A DNA stretch of 64,000 nucleotides. It comes from Mytilus edulis (lineage: Eukaryota > Mollusca > Bivalvia > Mytilida > Mytilidae). The stretch covers positions 18,978,746 through 19,042,745 of the forward strand of contig NC_092354.1 of the NCBI RefSeq assembly GCF_963676685.1, given 5' to 3'. The notes beneath the pieces are model-generated. The model was not told the origin of the DNA and did no database searches. It was given only the letters and a program-made list of their open reading frames with translations. A program made the position numbers and the translations under genes. Below are positions 9,721 to 21,735 of this stretch, in pieces (the stretch's first letter is position 1; each line of letters starts with the position of its first letter).

Positions 9721-12700
9721 GATTATTGCCGGCAAGTTATGCGATAGACTATAATTTTGGAATCTTTTAATTTATGTATTTATTTCATTCAATATCAGTT
9801 ATATTGAATATTAAATTTGTTCTCAAAAATTGTTTTGTAAGGATAACTATATAATGCATTTTAAAAACATTATCACGGATAAGGAAATAGAAAAAACAAA
9901 CTAACATATATATTTCAGTTAGTAAAGTGATTTCATTTCTATTTATCTGTGGTTTATCTATTGTTTTTTTTATGGTATTATTTGAGTATTAGCCCATGTT
10001 CCGATACATATATCAGTTGAGTGAATGATTATACATTTTTCTCTCATTTTTATCATTACAAATGTGCCAGTTGTTATTATATAAATTGTTCTCAAGTTCG
10101 GTTTGGTTTAAATTCTCCTATAACATAAAACATCAAAATCATAACTCATCTTGGCCTTCTAGTTTGTATTTGAAAAGATGCTTTCTAGATCAGAAACACA
10201 GAAGATGTGTGTATCCAGTGCCATGGTTTATTTTTACAATTTGTATTTGTTTTTGGTGGTCTATAATATGAATCAAAATAAGAAGCATCCATAATCCTTT
10301 CAAAAACAGTAAAATAAAGTGTTTTACATATCATTTTCCTCAAATGTGGTTTTTATTAATGCTCACCAGTGACAAAGCATGTTATGAGATGCCATTTTGG
10401 GGAATCTGTATCCATATATAAATACATTGCGATGAATTGTCAAAAACCGGTAGATAATAGATTAAATCTGCCAAGTGTTTTAATGTACACACATTATTTG
10501 TTATCAATTTTCTTTTCAATTTGTTTAATGCCAGACTTTATAAAAAGGATTAGTGCATTTTTGATCAATATTTAAGATCGAAGATAACGTACGTAAGACA
10601 AGTGTGCTATTGTCTGCATTGATTGCTTTATTTTATATCGTGTCAAATATAACAGTAGTTCATGATACAATTTGTGAAAGACAAATTTAAATCTAAATCA
10701 AATCCGTCTGAAAAGTTTACATGCCTCTCAACATTATTCTATAAATATAAATGTGTATAGTACATCAAGATGACCTGATAGGATTCAGGGTCCGCAGACT
10801 AGTTTTTTCTTAAAAACACTTTTTTTTATAACATTACATATTTTACGTATCCAAAGCCTTGTATCTATTTTAAAGTATATTGACTCTATGTTTCTATTTG
10901 TGTGTAATTGACGATCAATTTAATTTCATTTTGCTAATGTATAACATCATGACGTCACAGGAGATATATAACAATGCAGACAATAAGAATACAGGAAAGA
11001 TAATGCAACAAGCTATGAAATTGTGTAAGGGATATTGGTAATTTCAATAACATTTTAAAATTCACTAATAATACTTTTTGAAAATACACAAAAGAACATT
11101 GAACGTAATATATTATGAGGATTTTCAATCAGTAAATGTGTTATTATTGGAGCGATTATACTATTTTGACATTCGGACTTCGGACAATGTCAATATATTC
11201 TGAACAGGTCCATATGTAACGTATTGATCTCGTCAAAAGTACATAATTGATATCAAATTCGGTAACGTTAAAAGAAACTGGACCAAAAATATGTTTACTT
11301 AGTGTTATTTATACAATGAAATGTCTTTCATTTGTTGCATAATTAATTAGTTTGAGTAAATTTTACAAAATACTTTTTAGCAGGAATGTTTGTATGAGTA
11401 GGGCATACATAATTATCATTGAAAAAATTCGACGAACTGCAAAATTGCATAAAAAAGGCCAACATTGTGATGAAATGCTATTTTCTCTAAAAGGTGACAA
11501 CCCTGTTATTGGCATGTTTGTTAAAAAATGAATGATGTCTTAATCCATATTTGATTCCAACACGATATTTGTCAATCACTGGTAAATAATATAATACTGG
11601 GACAAGTTTTTATTTTTACAAACATTGATCAATATTCTATACAATTTGTTCTTTGACCATACATGTTCTACAAAACTCCAACAATATCAAAGTATTTGAT
11701 AATATTAAGCAGCATAACAACGCAAATCTTTATGACCGATTTTAAGCAATAATGATTATATTGAATCACTGAATTCACTATATGATATTACAAACAAATA
11801 AAAAACGACGTTATACTTTCTTTTGGAACCAATGTATCACAATGCTCTTAATATTAAATTTGCGTTATCAAGTTGCAGATTTCGTAGCATTTTTTCTATC
11901 TTAAAAATGTTGCATTTATTGAAATTATTGCAATGCATATTTTAAGTTTTAACAAAATATGTTGCGCACATATAATATATAGTAGTTGTTACTTCACAAC
12001 ATCGATTCAGTTAAGGCAAACCGCAAAAATCGCAATGATTGCTAAATTCTCAGACAGTATTAACGATTCACCTTTTGTCGATATGGAACAGTTAATTTAA
12101 GTTTATTGTAAACAGTATTTTTACTAGGAAAATTGCAAGTTTGATTATAAACACAGTCACAATTAGGATTCGGAAACCATTTTATTTTAATCCGTCTCCT
12201 TATTTTACGTTCATGAAATAATAATCAGAATCAATTTAAGATCGTACTTTGAACTATAATGGGTTTCCTTTCACAAAGTATGACTTGCATGGAGAGCTAT
12301 CACATTGACACTCGTACTACATCTTCTTATCAATAAATAACTCAAAGATAGATTATTATGTTGCACGCATCTATCTCATTATGAATGAAGGTTAAAAGTT
12401 AACGGTGCTTCACATTTGACCTAAATCTCTTAAAAGCATACATGAAATTTCGATTGAGACTGACAAGAGATGATTTAATCTTTCAAATTTATGACAGTAT
12501 ATATCTTCCAGAAGATACGATATTCCAGAGCGTGCAATACCTATCTACTAACTTTATAGATAGATTTTGCTATGAAAGAAACTTTTGATGTTTTCAAAAA
12601 TGGTACGGTCACCTTCAGGAGTCTGTTGACCGTTGTGGAGTATCTGATCGGCAGTAATAGCAGGTATACTCCGATTGTTAAAACCACAATATTATAGTGA

Positions 12701-13250
12701 TTGGGACTATATACTTAGAATAATCACCGGGTGATATCTTAAACGAGGAACAATACAGATGCCATATTCAGATCATAATCAGGTCTTTCCATCCGATGCA
12801 CATAAGATAACATATGGTTTTTATTTGGGTTCGTTTTACTCGGTCTGCATTTTCCCTTGTTTTATTTTGTAGACTTTTCTATTTTTACAGCCTGTTTTTT
12901 GCCTTGCCATTTGTTAAAAGATTCGTCGATTTTAATTTGTAATACATGATAATCTATTAGAATTAGGGAAAACATAGTATATTACGAATATTATCAGATT
13001 CCAGTTACTGAGGTGCATTCATTTTTGTTTTTATTTTCTTTGTTTAATTCTCTTGATTTTCCCATGTTAAACTACTCATATCGTTTGATTTAAGGTCACA
13101 TTATTTGTTTAAATTTTCCTATTACATCCAATGCATATGAAAATCACAATCAAATATGATATTCCTATCTGTATTTTAAAAAGAGGCGTTAAAGAACATA
13201 TATATAAGATGCCCAATTAAAGTCAGTGATATGGTTTATAATTATTTACG
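9721..13250. other. 3.5 kb with no recognisable gene
   Basis: AT-rich sequence. Open frames near 10062-10271 and 10369-10575 are 68-69 residues, lack family motifs and lack convincing splice context. I regard them as chance. I see no clear repeat with internal copies here. Confidence 0.45.
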
Positions 13251-13615
13251 TTTTCCGGTCTTTATTCTTCAAAAATGCACTTTTTTTTGGCGCATGCTCA
13301 AGGGTAGATGGTCAGCTAAAACCAGTGAGATATAAAAATGTAATATATTCAAAAACACGCATCGTTTGGGGATTATGAAAGATTGTATCGGCAATGATTT
13401 GTAGAAGATAAACATTTGTAGGAAAAATCCGTGTGTTTCAGTGGTGATTATGACTTATTAAATATGTTGTGGTCATCGACTCAATTCGGACAATCATTCA
13501 AAATGGAGGACTTTTGAAACAACTCACGGAGTAAAAGGTACATTGTTTACATTTGACATTATATATTGTAAGCACTATACACGCAAGTTCATAAACCATT
13601 AACAATACTAAGCGT

Positions 13616-14401
13616 ATGCGAACAAGTAATCCCACCCCACCAAAACGTGAGGATAAAAGATCACGTACAGACGTAATGGATCAACAATACATAGACGTTA
13701 GTTCTCATACTGCGGAAGGGGTACATACACTTTTACCACAATTTACCATCTCGGATAAAGACATACAAAAAATAGCAGATGCTGTAAAGTCCAATATTAT
13801 TACTGACATTACAAATCTAATTAAATCGCACACAGAGCCACTACTTGAACAAATTGACCAACTAAAATATGAAAACAAAAAACTTAGAGAAGATGTAGAT
13901 GCTGTTGAGCAATTTGGGCGTAGAAGCTTGATCCGAATATCTGGTGTCCCTGAACCAAATGATGAGAGAAACACAACAGAAGTGGTTCGCAAAATTATCT
14001 ATGATATTGATCCTGAGTTTAAGGGAGTTGACATTCTCAGATCACATCGAGTTGGTAAAGTATCAGACCCCGATGTCAACAGTGACCCAAAACATCGTCA
14101 GATAATTGTTCGATTATCAGAACCTGGTGTCAAGTTCAGGATACTTAAATGTAGAAAACATCTGAAAGAAAATGCAAACTTTAAGTCCGTCTACATCAAT
14201 GAAGATTTAACCATGCTTCGCAACAATATACTCTATCACTGCAGAAAACTGTTGAAAAAGAACAAAATTAAACAGTTATGGACAACGAATGGGAAAATAT
14301 ATATGCTTGACAAACACAACCTATACTATGATGTTACAACTACAACTAGATTCGTCCAAGCAGTCGACAAGTTAGACCCGATGGATGGTAGTCTAATATG
14401 A
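13616..14401 (+). CDS. LINE B ORF1 protein (coiled coil plus RRM-like nucleic-acid-binding protein)
   Basis: The 261-residue open frame is intact from ATG to TGA. Residues 1-20 are basic and Pro/Lys/Arg-rich. Residues about 50-100 are heptad-rich and predicted coiled coil, with IDQLKYENKKLREDVDAVEQ at its end. FGRRSLIRISGVPE at 100-113 opens an RRM-like domain as in L1-type ORF1 proteins (Transposase_22 style). The C-terminal part is rich in Lys/Arg and aromatic residues. ORF1 proteins of this type trimerise and coat the element RNA. It is the only undamaged frame of the element. A reverse-strand frame across it is a shadow. Confidence 0.8.
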   Translation: MRTSNPTPPKREDKRSRTDVMDQQYIDVSSHTAEGVHTLLPQFTISDKDIQKIADAVKSNIITDITNLIKSHTEPLLEQIDQLKYENKKLREDVDAVEQFGRRSLIRISGVPEPNDERNTTEVVRKIIYDIDPEFKGVDILRSHRVGKVSDPDVNSDPKHRQIIVRLSEPGVKFRILKCRKHLKENANFKSVYINEDLTMLRNNILYHCRKLLKKNKIKQLWTTNGKIYMLDKHNLYYDVTTTTRFVQAVDKLDPMDGSLI

Positions 14402-15202
14402 TAGCAGTATTAGTAAACTCATTTGTGTTGTTCTTGATTAACTATGATAATGACATCTTAATATCAATACTACGTTCTTTTGCAACCAACGAAACAGGTG
14501 TGTGTGTGTTTTTTTTTTTGTTTTTTTAATTGTGTTTTTTTTTACTACTTTTATATCCATAGTATATTTCTATGAGGAGAAGGTTATTATATTTAAACCA
14601 ATCGAGTTGACCATGTCATATACTCTTTTTTCATTGGCCAATGAGTAAATGAATTCACACGGCAATTGTTGATGTCAATTTTGTATGTACCACATTAGAG
14701 ACTTTATATAGATTTTTCGATTCAAACATTACCTGTGTACATGCAGACATTTAAAATTTGAGGTGTTATGAGGGTTGTATTTTGTTTATTCGTATGGCAT
14801 ATACGTGGATAGTTTCATTTTCATTATTTTGTCTTTTCTTCTGATAAACATTTTACATCTCAATTATATAATTGAAATTTAATTACAGCATTCCACATTG
14901 TTTTAAGTAAAAGTTGTGGTAAATGCGTATCTTGTTTCTCGATATTGTTGAAAAACAGTCAAAATTATTATACCTATGCCCACAAGCATTAAAATTTTAG
15001 TACGTATCCACGTATATTATATTTTTTTCATGCAAGATTATACTAACTACATTATTTTGTATTTAGAACCCCCGAACAATTTCTCAAAAATATAGTGTTC
15101 TTGTTATGTTCACCTATATTTTTTGTTCATTAATTTTGTTAATTTTTTTACATTCTTTCTTAAATTTTGTGACACACTTCGAATCGGACCACGCGCTACT
15201 GA
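14402..15202 (+). other. LINE B inter-ORF region
   Basis: AT-rich, T-tract-containing sequence without an open frame of note. It separates ORF1 from ORF2. The long gap suggests internal decay, or an inter-ORF spacer as in some two-ORF LINEs. Confidence 0.5.
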
Positions 15203-16027
15203 AAAATTTCGCCTGACGAACACGACCGTTTACATGATCATTGTGATCTTAATATCATAGCTTGCTCGTTCAGTATAGTTTGTATCTTGTTATTGATATC
15301 GGGCATTGAGTCAAATCCAGGTCCGTTGACTACAGAGTCAAGCTTTAGTAGTAATAGTAGCCGAGATGATCTTCATCTTAATATTCAGAGAATTGTTCCG
15401 AAGCTTGAGTTGATTGCCGCATAATATTCTTGCCATAAATTACTCTCGTTTACCGAAAGTCGGCTTTCATCGCAAGTAAGCAATGAAGCCATTTTATTAC
15501 CGGGTTATAAAACACCATTCCGAAGAGATCGGATGGGGAAGGCAGGGGGAGGTGTTATAGTATATGTTAAAGATAACTTAAATTGCTCTGAAAGGCGAGA
15601 CTTAGTGGTCTGTGGTACTGAGTGTATATGGCTCGAAGTAAGATTCAAGACCAAAAAAAATCTTTATGGGACCTTTTACGTCCCACCTAGTAGTAGCCCA
15701 CAGGTATGGGACAACATAGAACAGTCTATCGACCTTGCCTTATCATGCAATTTAGATATCATAGTTACAGGTGATTTTAACACCAACCAGTTAAGGAACA
15801 CCGCTAATGATAGAATTAGCATGATTAAAGCACAATTCAGTCTACATCAAGTTATCTCCGATCCAACTTATATTACAGAACACAGTTCATCACTTCTAGA
15901 CCTTATTTTAGTAAATGACCCTGTTAACCTCCTATTTTCTGATGTTGGGGCCCCGTTACTTGATCAAATACCATTTACCTGTAATAGGTATCCTTACCCA
16001 GCCATGCAAGTTACATCAAGTTTGTAA
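15203..16027 (+). pseudogene. LINE B ORF2 N-terminus: 2A-like leader and APE endonuclease
   Basis: After a TGA at 15200-15202 the frame reads a short hydrophobic run (ACSFSIVCILLLIS), then GIESNPGP at 15302-15325, then a Ser-rich spacer. A TAA at 15422-15424 interrupts it. The same frame continues with SFTESRLS (the TE motif of APE endonucleases; the usual Trp is Arg), GKAGGGVIVYVKDNL, TECIWLEV, IIVTGDFNTNQL (GDFN box) and SSSLLDLILVND. It then reads GAPLLDQIPF, where the catalytic SDH-P box is expected. His is replaced by Gln, so the nuclease should be inactive. The frame ends at 16027 by a frameshift. No ATG precedes the leader in this frame. Confidence 0.8.
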
Positions 16028-16877
16028 ACGTAAAGTATACATGTATGATAGAGGTGATTATGACTCACATAGACACCAGCTATCACTTGTTGATTGGGAT
16101 GCTTTATTTATTTCCAATGACGTTGATGTCATGGCATGTGCCATAACGGACGAACTTATTGACAAGGCAGATAAAAACATTCCTAACCGAATTATTACAG
16201 TCAGAAAAGATAAACCACCATGGCTTACCGCTGATATCAAAAGGATGATTCGTAAAAAAAATCGTATCCATAAAAGAGCCAAAAAAACAAATTCTGCTCC
16301 GGACTGGACAAAATTTCGATTAGTTAGGAATAAGTGTAGTAAACTAGTTTTAAACTCTAAAACTGATTATTTTTCAAAATTGTCAACCAAAATTATATCT
16401 GAAACTCATGGTGACAAACAATATTGGAGACTTATTAAATCTTTGATGAAATGTGACTCCAGCGACAGTCGCAACATCCCCCCTTTACAGATAGATGATG
16501 ATCTGATCTGTGAAGTTACAAAAAAGGCAAAAATATTTAATGATTATTTTTGTGGTCAATCAAATCTTGATGACTCTAATAAACACCTTCCAGACATACC
16601 TGACACACGAACAGACGGAATCGGTGATATGATAATATCTGAGAACGAGGTAGTAGACATCTTGAAGATTTTGGATGTATCAAAGGCATCGGGACCAGAT
16701 CGTATAAACCCACGACTTCTAAAAGAAGCATATGGAATTATGAAATATCCTTTGTGCAGGTTATTTAACCTATCTTTATCAGTTGGCAAATTTCCTTCCG
16801 ACTGGAAAGGTGCTAATGTTACCCCTGTACGTAAGAAGGACTCTCCAAGTGACTATAGAAACTATAGACCGATATAA
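16018..16877 (+). pseudogene. LINE B ORF2 linker and start of reverse transcriptase
   Basis: The +1 frame carries YDRGDYDSHR, KPPWLTADIKRMIRKKNRIH and KQYWRLIKSLMK (the linker between endonuclease and RT). It then reads DVSKASGPDRINPRLLKEA, LFNLSLSVGKFPSDWKGANV and SDYRNYRPI. These are RT motifs 0-2. A TAA at 16875 breaks the conserved YRPISL stretch. In-frame sequence continues to about 16988 (VIGNVIERCVFKHV, TPNQSGL), where residues of the PGHST loop are missing. Confidence 0.85.
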
Positions 16878-17054
16878 TTGATAAGCGTTATCGGAAACGT
16901 CATAGAAAGATGTGTTTTTAAGCATGTTCATAACTATATAATAGCTAACCAGATAATCACACCCAACCAATCAGGACTCAGCCATTAATCAATTGTTGAA
17001 TATTACAAATGAGTTTGGGAAGGCATTAGATGACGGGACAGAAATTAGAGAAAT

Positions 17055-18074
17055 TTGTGTGACATAAGTAAGGCATTTTACAGAGTTTGGCATAAGGGGT
17101 TGTTACGGAAATTAGAAGCTATTGGCATTAGAGGTTCTGTTTTGGCATGGGTAAACAATTATCTATCTGATAGAAAGCCAAGGGTTGTAATATATAGTGT
17201 ATCATCCAAGTGGGGTAATATAATGGCTGGGGTACCCCAGGGGTCGATCCTGGGTCCTCTTTTATTTTTGATATTTATTAACGATATCATATCTGATATA
17301 CAGTCTTCTATTAAGTTGTTTGCTGATGATACAAGTTTATATTTGATAGTAGATGACCCCCAAGAATCAGCAAACAACTTGAATAGTGATCTCGCAAAAA
17401 TCCATAGATGGTCTTCAGATTGGCTAGTGACCTTTAACCCTCAGAAAACCGAGACCATGACAATTTCACGGAAACTTAACAAACCTGATCATCCAAAACT
17501 TAACATGGACAACGTAACTGTAGCTGAGGTATCAACCCATAAACACCTTGGATTACATATTTCAAACGATGGCCTTTGGCACAAACATATTGATGTAATA
17601 ACAGAAAAGGCATACAAACGACTGAATGTTATTCGAAAATTTAAGTTTATCCTTGACAGACGGACACTCGAGACAATACACCTAACATATATAAGACCGT
17701 TATTAGAATATGCTGATGTCATCTGGGACAACAACACACATTTTTTGATTGATAAGATTGAAAAAGTGCAAACAGAGGCTGCCAGGATCGTAACTGGGGG
17801 TACTAGGTTGGTGTCCCTAGAGAGATTATATCTCGAAACGGGTTGGGAAAAGCTTAAAGATCGAAGGGAGGCCCACAGGTTAATTTATTTTTACAAGATG
17901 AAAAATAATATTGCTCCGGAATATTTATCAACCTTAGTTCCAGAGTCCCATGCAGCCATACATTATCATAATACGAGAAACTCGTCCCTAATCCCCCCTG
18001 TTCGAACAAGAACAGCCCTGTTTTTAAATTATTTTTTACCGGCAACTGTACGTTCATGGAATCTCCTCCCTTAG
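17055..18074 (+). pseudogene. LINE B reverse transcriptase core and thumb
   Basis: Palm motifs are clear: CDISKAFYRVWH (motif A; the first Asp is kept, the usual Asp of KAFD is Tyr), AGVPQGSILGPLLFLIFIND (motif B) and LFADDTSLY (motif C, intact). The thumb has HKHLGLHISNDGLW and LIYIRPLLEY-like TYIRPLLEYADVIWDN. The frame begins just after a small frameshift pair at 16985-17055 and stops at a TAG (18072-18074) inside the conserved RSWNLLP segment. The same frame continues at 18096. Confidence 0.9.
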
Positions 18075-18095
18075 AATGCTAAGACCAGTACTTCG

Positions 18096-18476
18096 GTGGG
18101 GGCATTCAGGAATTGTGTCCAGTCTCGGGCGATTAAACCTCCAAATTATTATTACATTGGTAAGCGATTAGGTCAAATTTATCACTCAAGACTGCGTATG
18201 CAATGCAGTTCTCCAAATCATCATCTTTTTGTTAAAAATATAGTGGATTCGCCACTTTGTTTATGTGGTGCTATAGAAACTACAGCGCACTACTTGTTAC
18301 ACTGCCCCCGTTTTCACATTATGCATGAACAGCATTTTTATAATATCAATATAATACATTTTTTGTCGGAAGAAATCTTGCTACACGGTTCAACGGACTT
18401 CAGCTACGAACAAAACATTGAAATATTCTTGGCAGTTCAAACATTTATACTCAGTAGTAAAAGATTTGTCATATGA
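18096..18476 (+). pseudogene. LINE B ORF2 C-terminal zinc region
   Basis: In frame with the RT after the TAG at 18072. It reads PNYYYIGKRLGQIYHSRLRM, then LCLCGAIETTAHYLLHCPRF, a C-x-C-x7-H-x4-C element, then a short hydrophobic tail to a TGA. This is the usual end of ORF2 in this LINE type. The 3' untranslated part runs about 300 bp to the AATAAA at 18791. Confidence 0.8.
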
Positions 18477-18867
18477 TAGCACACATCTTGTTCAACAAGT
18501 AATACTTATATCTTTAATTGTGTCCGTTTAGAAACATACACTTTATTATTCCGATGTATATATTTTTTTCTTCTTTCTTGTGTGTCACAAACCTTATTAT
18601 ATGTTTTTTTCTTCTTTCCATCTAGTGTAACATTGTTATTTTTTATAACATTTTACCCTTTGAGTATTAAAATATGAAATGTTCTTATTAGGAAACGGAT
18701 TAATATAAGCTAAGAGCTTGTTTCTGGATCCTATTAACTTTTTCACTTGTATTATTATGTAAATGCCTATGTATGTACCTGAATATAATTAATAAAATAT
18801 GTTTACACTAAAAATGCACTTCTCAGTCAATACTTTTAAATGACATTTAAAAACAAATTGCGGCAGG

Positions 18868-18990
18868 CTTATCACATGATTTAGTCAAAGTATTTAACCA
18901 AGCATTTTTATAACTTATACTGTTCAAGCTTGGTGGTGAATTCATAAAAGCACTTGTTTGAATACACATAGAATTATCCATTAGAAGGTA
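18868..18990 (+). promoter_or_regulatory. GIMAP-type promoter/first-exon cassette, copy 1
   Basis: CTTATCACATGATTTAGTCA (18868-18887) is followed by TATTTAA at 18891 and an AAG|GTAATT donor at 18988-18989. The box-to-donor distance is about 117 bp. Sequence after the donor still resembles copies 2 and 3 ('aaatccgattttgactttc'). A diverged continuation ('ggtgtctgctcgttgac', 'tatataaaccag', 'acttgttatc') resembles 23040-23240. I infer a TATA promoter and a non-coding exon 1. No GIMAP coding exon follows before copy 2. Confidence 0.45.
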
Positions 18991-19528
18991 ATTCATGTTT
19001 TTTAGATTACAGTGAACCATATCATCGGTAATTCAAAGATATATTTAAAATCCGATTTTGACTTTCAAAAATTCTCAGATACACGTAGAGTTTACTTTTT
19101 CATTCTCATCTATTCTGTTTCTATTCTTGGTCTAATTGTTTAAAAGTGTTAAAATAAAAATCATGATGGTTAGCAGTGTAGACTTATACTATATACATAA
19201 CATTTAATTTTGCTTAATACTGTAGTCCTAGTAAATATTGGTGTCTGCTCGTTGACCTAAGTTATATAAACCAGACGCCTTTACTTGTTATCAAAGACGA
19301 TATTTGATGTGCAGACATCTAAAATTGTTTACATTGATATTTTGGAAGAAATTGACTTTTAGTCCACTCTTCTTTCAGAAATTACCGTCGCCAAACTTTC
19401 AGAAAGGCACCCTGTCGTGAATCTTAGACAACGGAAATATTTCTTTTTTTGTGTGAATAAAAATATAAAGAAAATGGCCCAGTAGAAATAGCATCTACCG
19501 ATTCCAGACAAAACAAAAATAAAATTGA

Positions 19529-19815
19529 GATCGTACCCAACACTTTCACTAAAATAAATTTGGCTGTTTTGATTTTCATAAAATTTTGTCAAAGTATTTA
19601 CTTTGACACTTTAACAAAAATATAACCATTTTAAAAATTTTGAACCGACTGTTTTGTCGGAAAAATTACACTTGTTATATAGCTATTTGACAACCAATAA
19701 TATGGATCATTGAGAAGCTTAATATTCCATTGTATTCCTTTAACAACATAACGAAATTAAAACGTTTAGGTGACTTTACAGAGTTATCTCCCTGTAGTGT
19801 TAGGTACAACCTTAA
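19529..19815. mobile_element. TTAA-type MITE, diverged copy 2
   Basis: Homologous throughout to 2671-2945: 'acccaacactttcactaaaataaattt', 'gtcaaagtatttactttgacac' and 'gagttatctccctgtagtg'. Its left end is degraded (tcgtaccc in place of ggtggtaccc) and its right TIR carries a C-to-A change. It lies between promoter cassettes 1 and 2. Confidence 0.65.
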
Positions 19816-19969
19816 ATATGATGTCAATTATTAAAATGTTTTAAATAAGCACAATATCAAAATTTATATTACTATGGATCAATATCTTGTCTAACTATTT
19901 AAGAAACGTCTAGTGATTCATGTTATTTGAAAAAATCGAATGTTTACTGAATGTTTTTAAGTGTCAGAA

Positions 19970-20105
19970 ATAAAATTGAGACTGGTAATGGGGAATTTGT
20001 CAAAGAGACAACAACCCGACCATAGAAAAAAAACCCAGCAGAAGGTCCCTAACAGGTCTTCAATGTAGCGATAAATTCCCGCACCCGGAGGCGTATCAAT
20101 GTATT
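19970..20105 (-). repeat. Dispersed repeat R4, reverse copy
   Basis: It contains 'gtcaaagagacaacaacccg' and 'cccgcacccggaggcg'. Family members: 20228-20330 (reverse), 21585-21735, 25405-25550, 37808-37885 and 60985-61105 (forward). Confidence 0.6.
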
Positions 20106-20227
20106 GATAGAATATTATTAGTAATTAACGATATCTTTTTAAAATAAGGACGTCTTCGTTTCTCGTTTTTATCAATAAGAATAGACTTTAATGTATTTGA
20201 TTTTATAGTTCTAACACACCTGTTCTG

Positions 20228-20330
20228 AACAAAAATGAGAATGGAAATAGGGATTATGTCAAAGAGACAACAACCCGACCAAAGAGCAGACAATAACCGA
20301 CGACCACTCATGGGTCGTAAACGCAAAGCA
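20228..20330 (-). repeat. Dispersed repeat R4, second reverse copy
   Basis: It repeats 'tgtcaaagagacaacaaccc' and 'gaccaaagagcaga' in the same orientation as the copy 260 bp upstream. The 75-residue forward open frame that starts here is read through the repeat and is not a gene. Confidence 0.55.
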
Positions 20331-20942
20331 ACTGTAGTTTTATTATGTAGTTATATTTTCTTCCCTTCAGTTGTACACGTTTGTACTCCTAACTTTTTCG
20401 ATTCGCATAGATATGGTACCGATATTTTTGTAAATTGTTCCATAACAAATATAAAACAATGAGCAAAGCCCAAAGTTTACTTTATGAAATAAAATCACAA
20501 GCCTTCTTAGCATATATTTAGTTACTTCGTGTGATTTGTAATTCTTGTCTTTAAGAAAATTTTAGGTGCATGATTGTGACCAAATTTTTGAATCTCAAGC
20601 AACGGTGTAAACAATTTGGTCTTATTGTGCTGTTTAGACAGTGAGTCTATTCATTCTAAGATCAATGGAAAACTGAACTTTTGTATGCACAGTGTTTAAA
20701 AACAATATTTAAAACAAATATTTCATCCAATCTGAATTGTAAAAATTTAAACATCTATCGGTAAATGACTATCTATGTATTGACGTATTTTGATGTTCAC
20801 ACAAAAAAGCCAATATATTTTGTTTTTAATTTACCCAAGATTTAGAAAAAAGGTATAGAATCAATAAATTTTAATCTGAATAAAGATAATGTCTTGTCAC
20901 CTGTAGTTAACGTAGTACTCTATCCCAAAGAACATAAAATTC

Positions 20943-21130
20943 GTGACGAAAAGTAGACGTTGTGAAATTGTCCATAGCAACGTTACAAACAAGAACTTTA
21001 GCTTATCACATGATTTAGTTAAAAAGTATTTAAACCAAAATGACGATAACTAAAACTAGACAGACCTGAATTATTACCGAATGCTTCCAAGCACTAACTT
21101 GTTTACACATATAAATCGCCGTTAGAAGGT
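20943..21130 (+). promoter_or_regulatory. GIMAP-type promoter/first-exon cassette, copy 2
   Basis: GTGACGAAAAGTAGACGTT (20943) is shared with copy 3. Then TATCACATGATTTAGTTAAA starts at 21004, TATTTAAA at 21027, and the AAG|GTAAGA donor lies at 21129-21130. Box-to-donor distance is about 124 bp. The donor is the strongest of the three. The inferred exon 1 has no useful ATG frame, so it would be 5' UTR. It could splice to the GIMAP A exon at 24092, or be an orphan of a lost copy. Confidence 0.5.
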
Positions 21131-21584
21131 AAGAAAATATTAACACTTTTTTTTACTACAACTCCATTACAAGGTATTTTATCGTAAATCAAATTTTGAC
21201 TTTTGATTCCTAGATGCTATTTGATTTTATGTTATTCATTCATTCTTTCTTTATGATTTTTTTAACCGTGGTACCATCATAAGCGTGATGCTGGCAATTA
21301 AAAAACAAAACTATATGCATACATGTATTATACTGTAACATTACTGTTCAAATTGTTATTCTTCTCACCCAAGTATCATAGGTTAACTGAACTTTTATGT
21401 GAACAAGGTATACAAACTACATTTAAAAAAAAGTTCTTCAAATTTTCATTGAACGTCTATGCTCAATTGATCTAAAATGTACCAACGTCTTTTAAATTTT
21501 GCAAAAAAAAAGCCTTTATTTCATTAGTTCATTTATATATAAGGGAGTTTAGTATGACGACACCTTTCATTGACCTAGTACACA

Positions 21585-21735
21585 TTTTTGTTTAGGGACC
21601 ATCTAAGGCCCACTTCCAGGTGCGGGATTTTCTGGCTGCGTTGAAGACCTATTAGTGGTCTTCGGCTTTTATTCCCCTTTTGTTCTGGGTGTTGTCTTTT
21701 TAACATATTTGCCATTTTTATTCTCAATTTCATTT
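21585..21735 (+). repeat. Dispersed repeat R4, forward copy
   Basis: It contains 'gtttagggaccatctaagg', 'caggtgcgggattttct', 'gttgaagacctatta' and 'tgttgtctttttaacatat'. Non-coding. Confidence 0.55.

Larger units (their letters stand above)
13300..18810 (+). mobile_element. LINE B: near full-length but dead non-LTR retrotransposon
   Basis: It carries, in order, an intact ORF1 (13616-14401), an 0.8 kb inter-ORF gap, an endonuclease with a 2A-like leader, a linker, reverse transcriptase and a C-terminal CCHC region. This is the layout of a two-ORF APE-type LINE of the Jockey/CR1 kind; the exact clade is not settled by eye. ORF2 is broken by stops at 15422, 16875 and 18072 and by frameshifts near 16020, 16985 and 17055. 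The last candidate polyadenylation signal is AATAAA at 18791. The 5' end is a guess. Confidence 0.85.

Noticed and set aside
10062..10575. Two short forward frames
   Set aside because: AT-rich composition, no family signature and no donor or acceptor of quality at the ends.
15915..16018. First part of the forward frame starting at 15915
   Set aside because: Before about 16018 this frame is out of register with the endonuclease. Only the part after the frameshift is LINE sequence.
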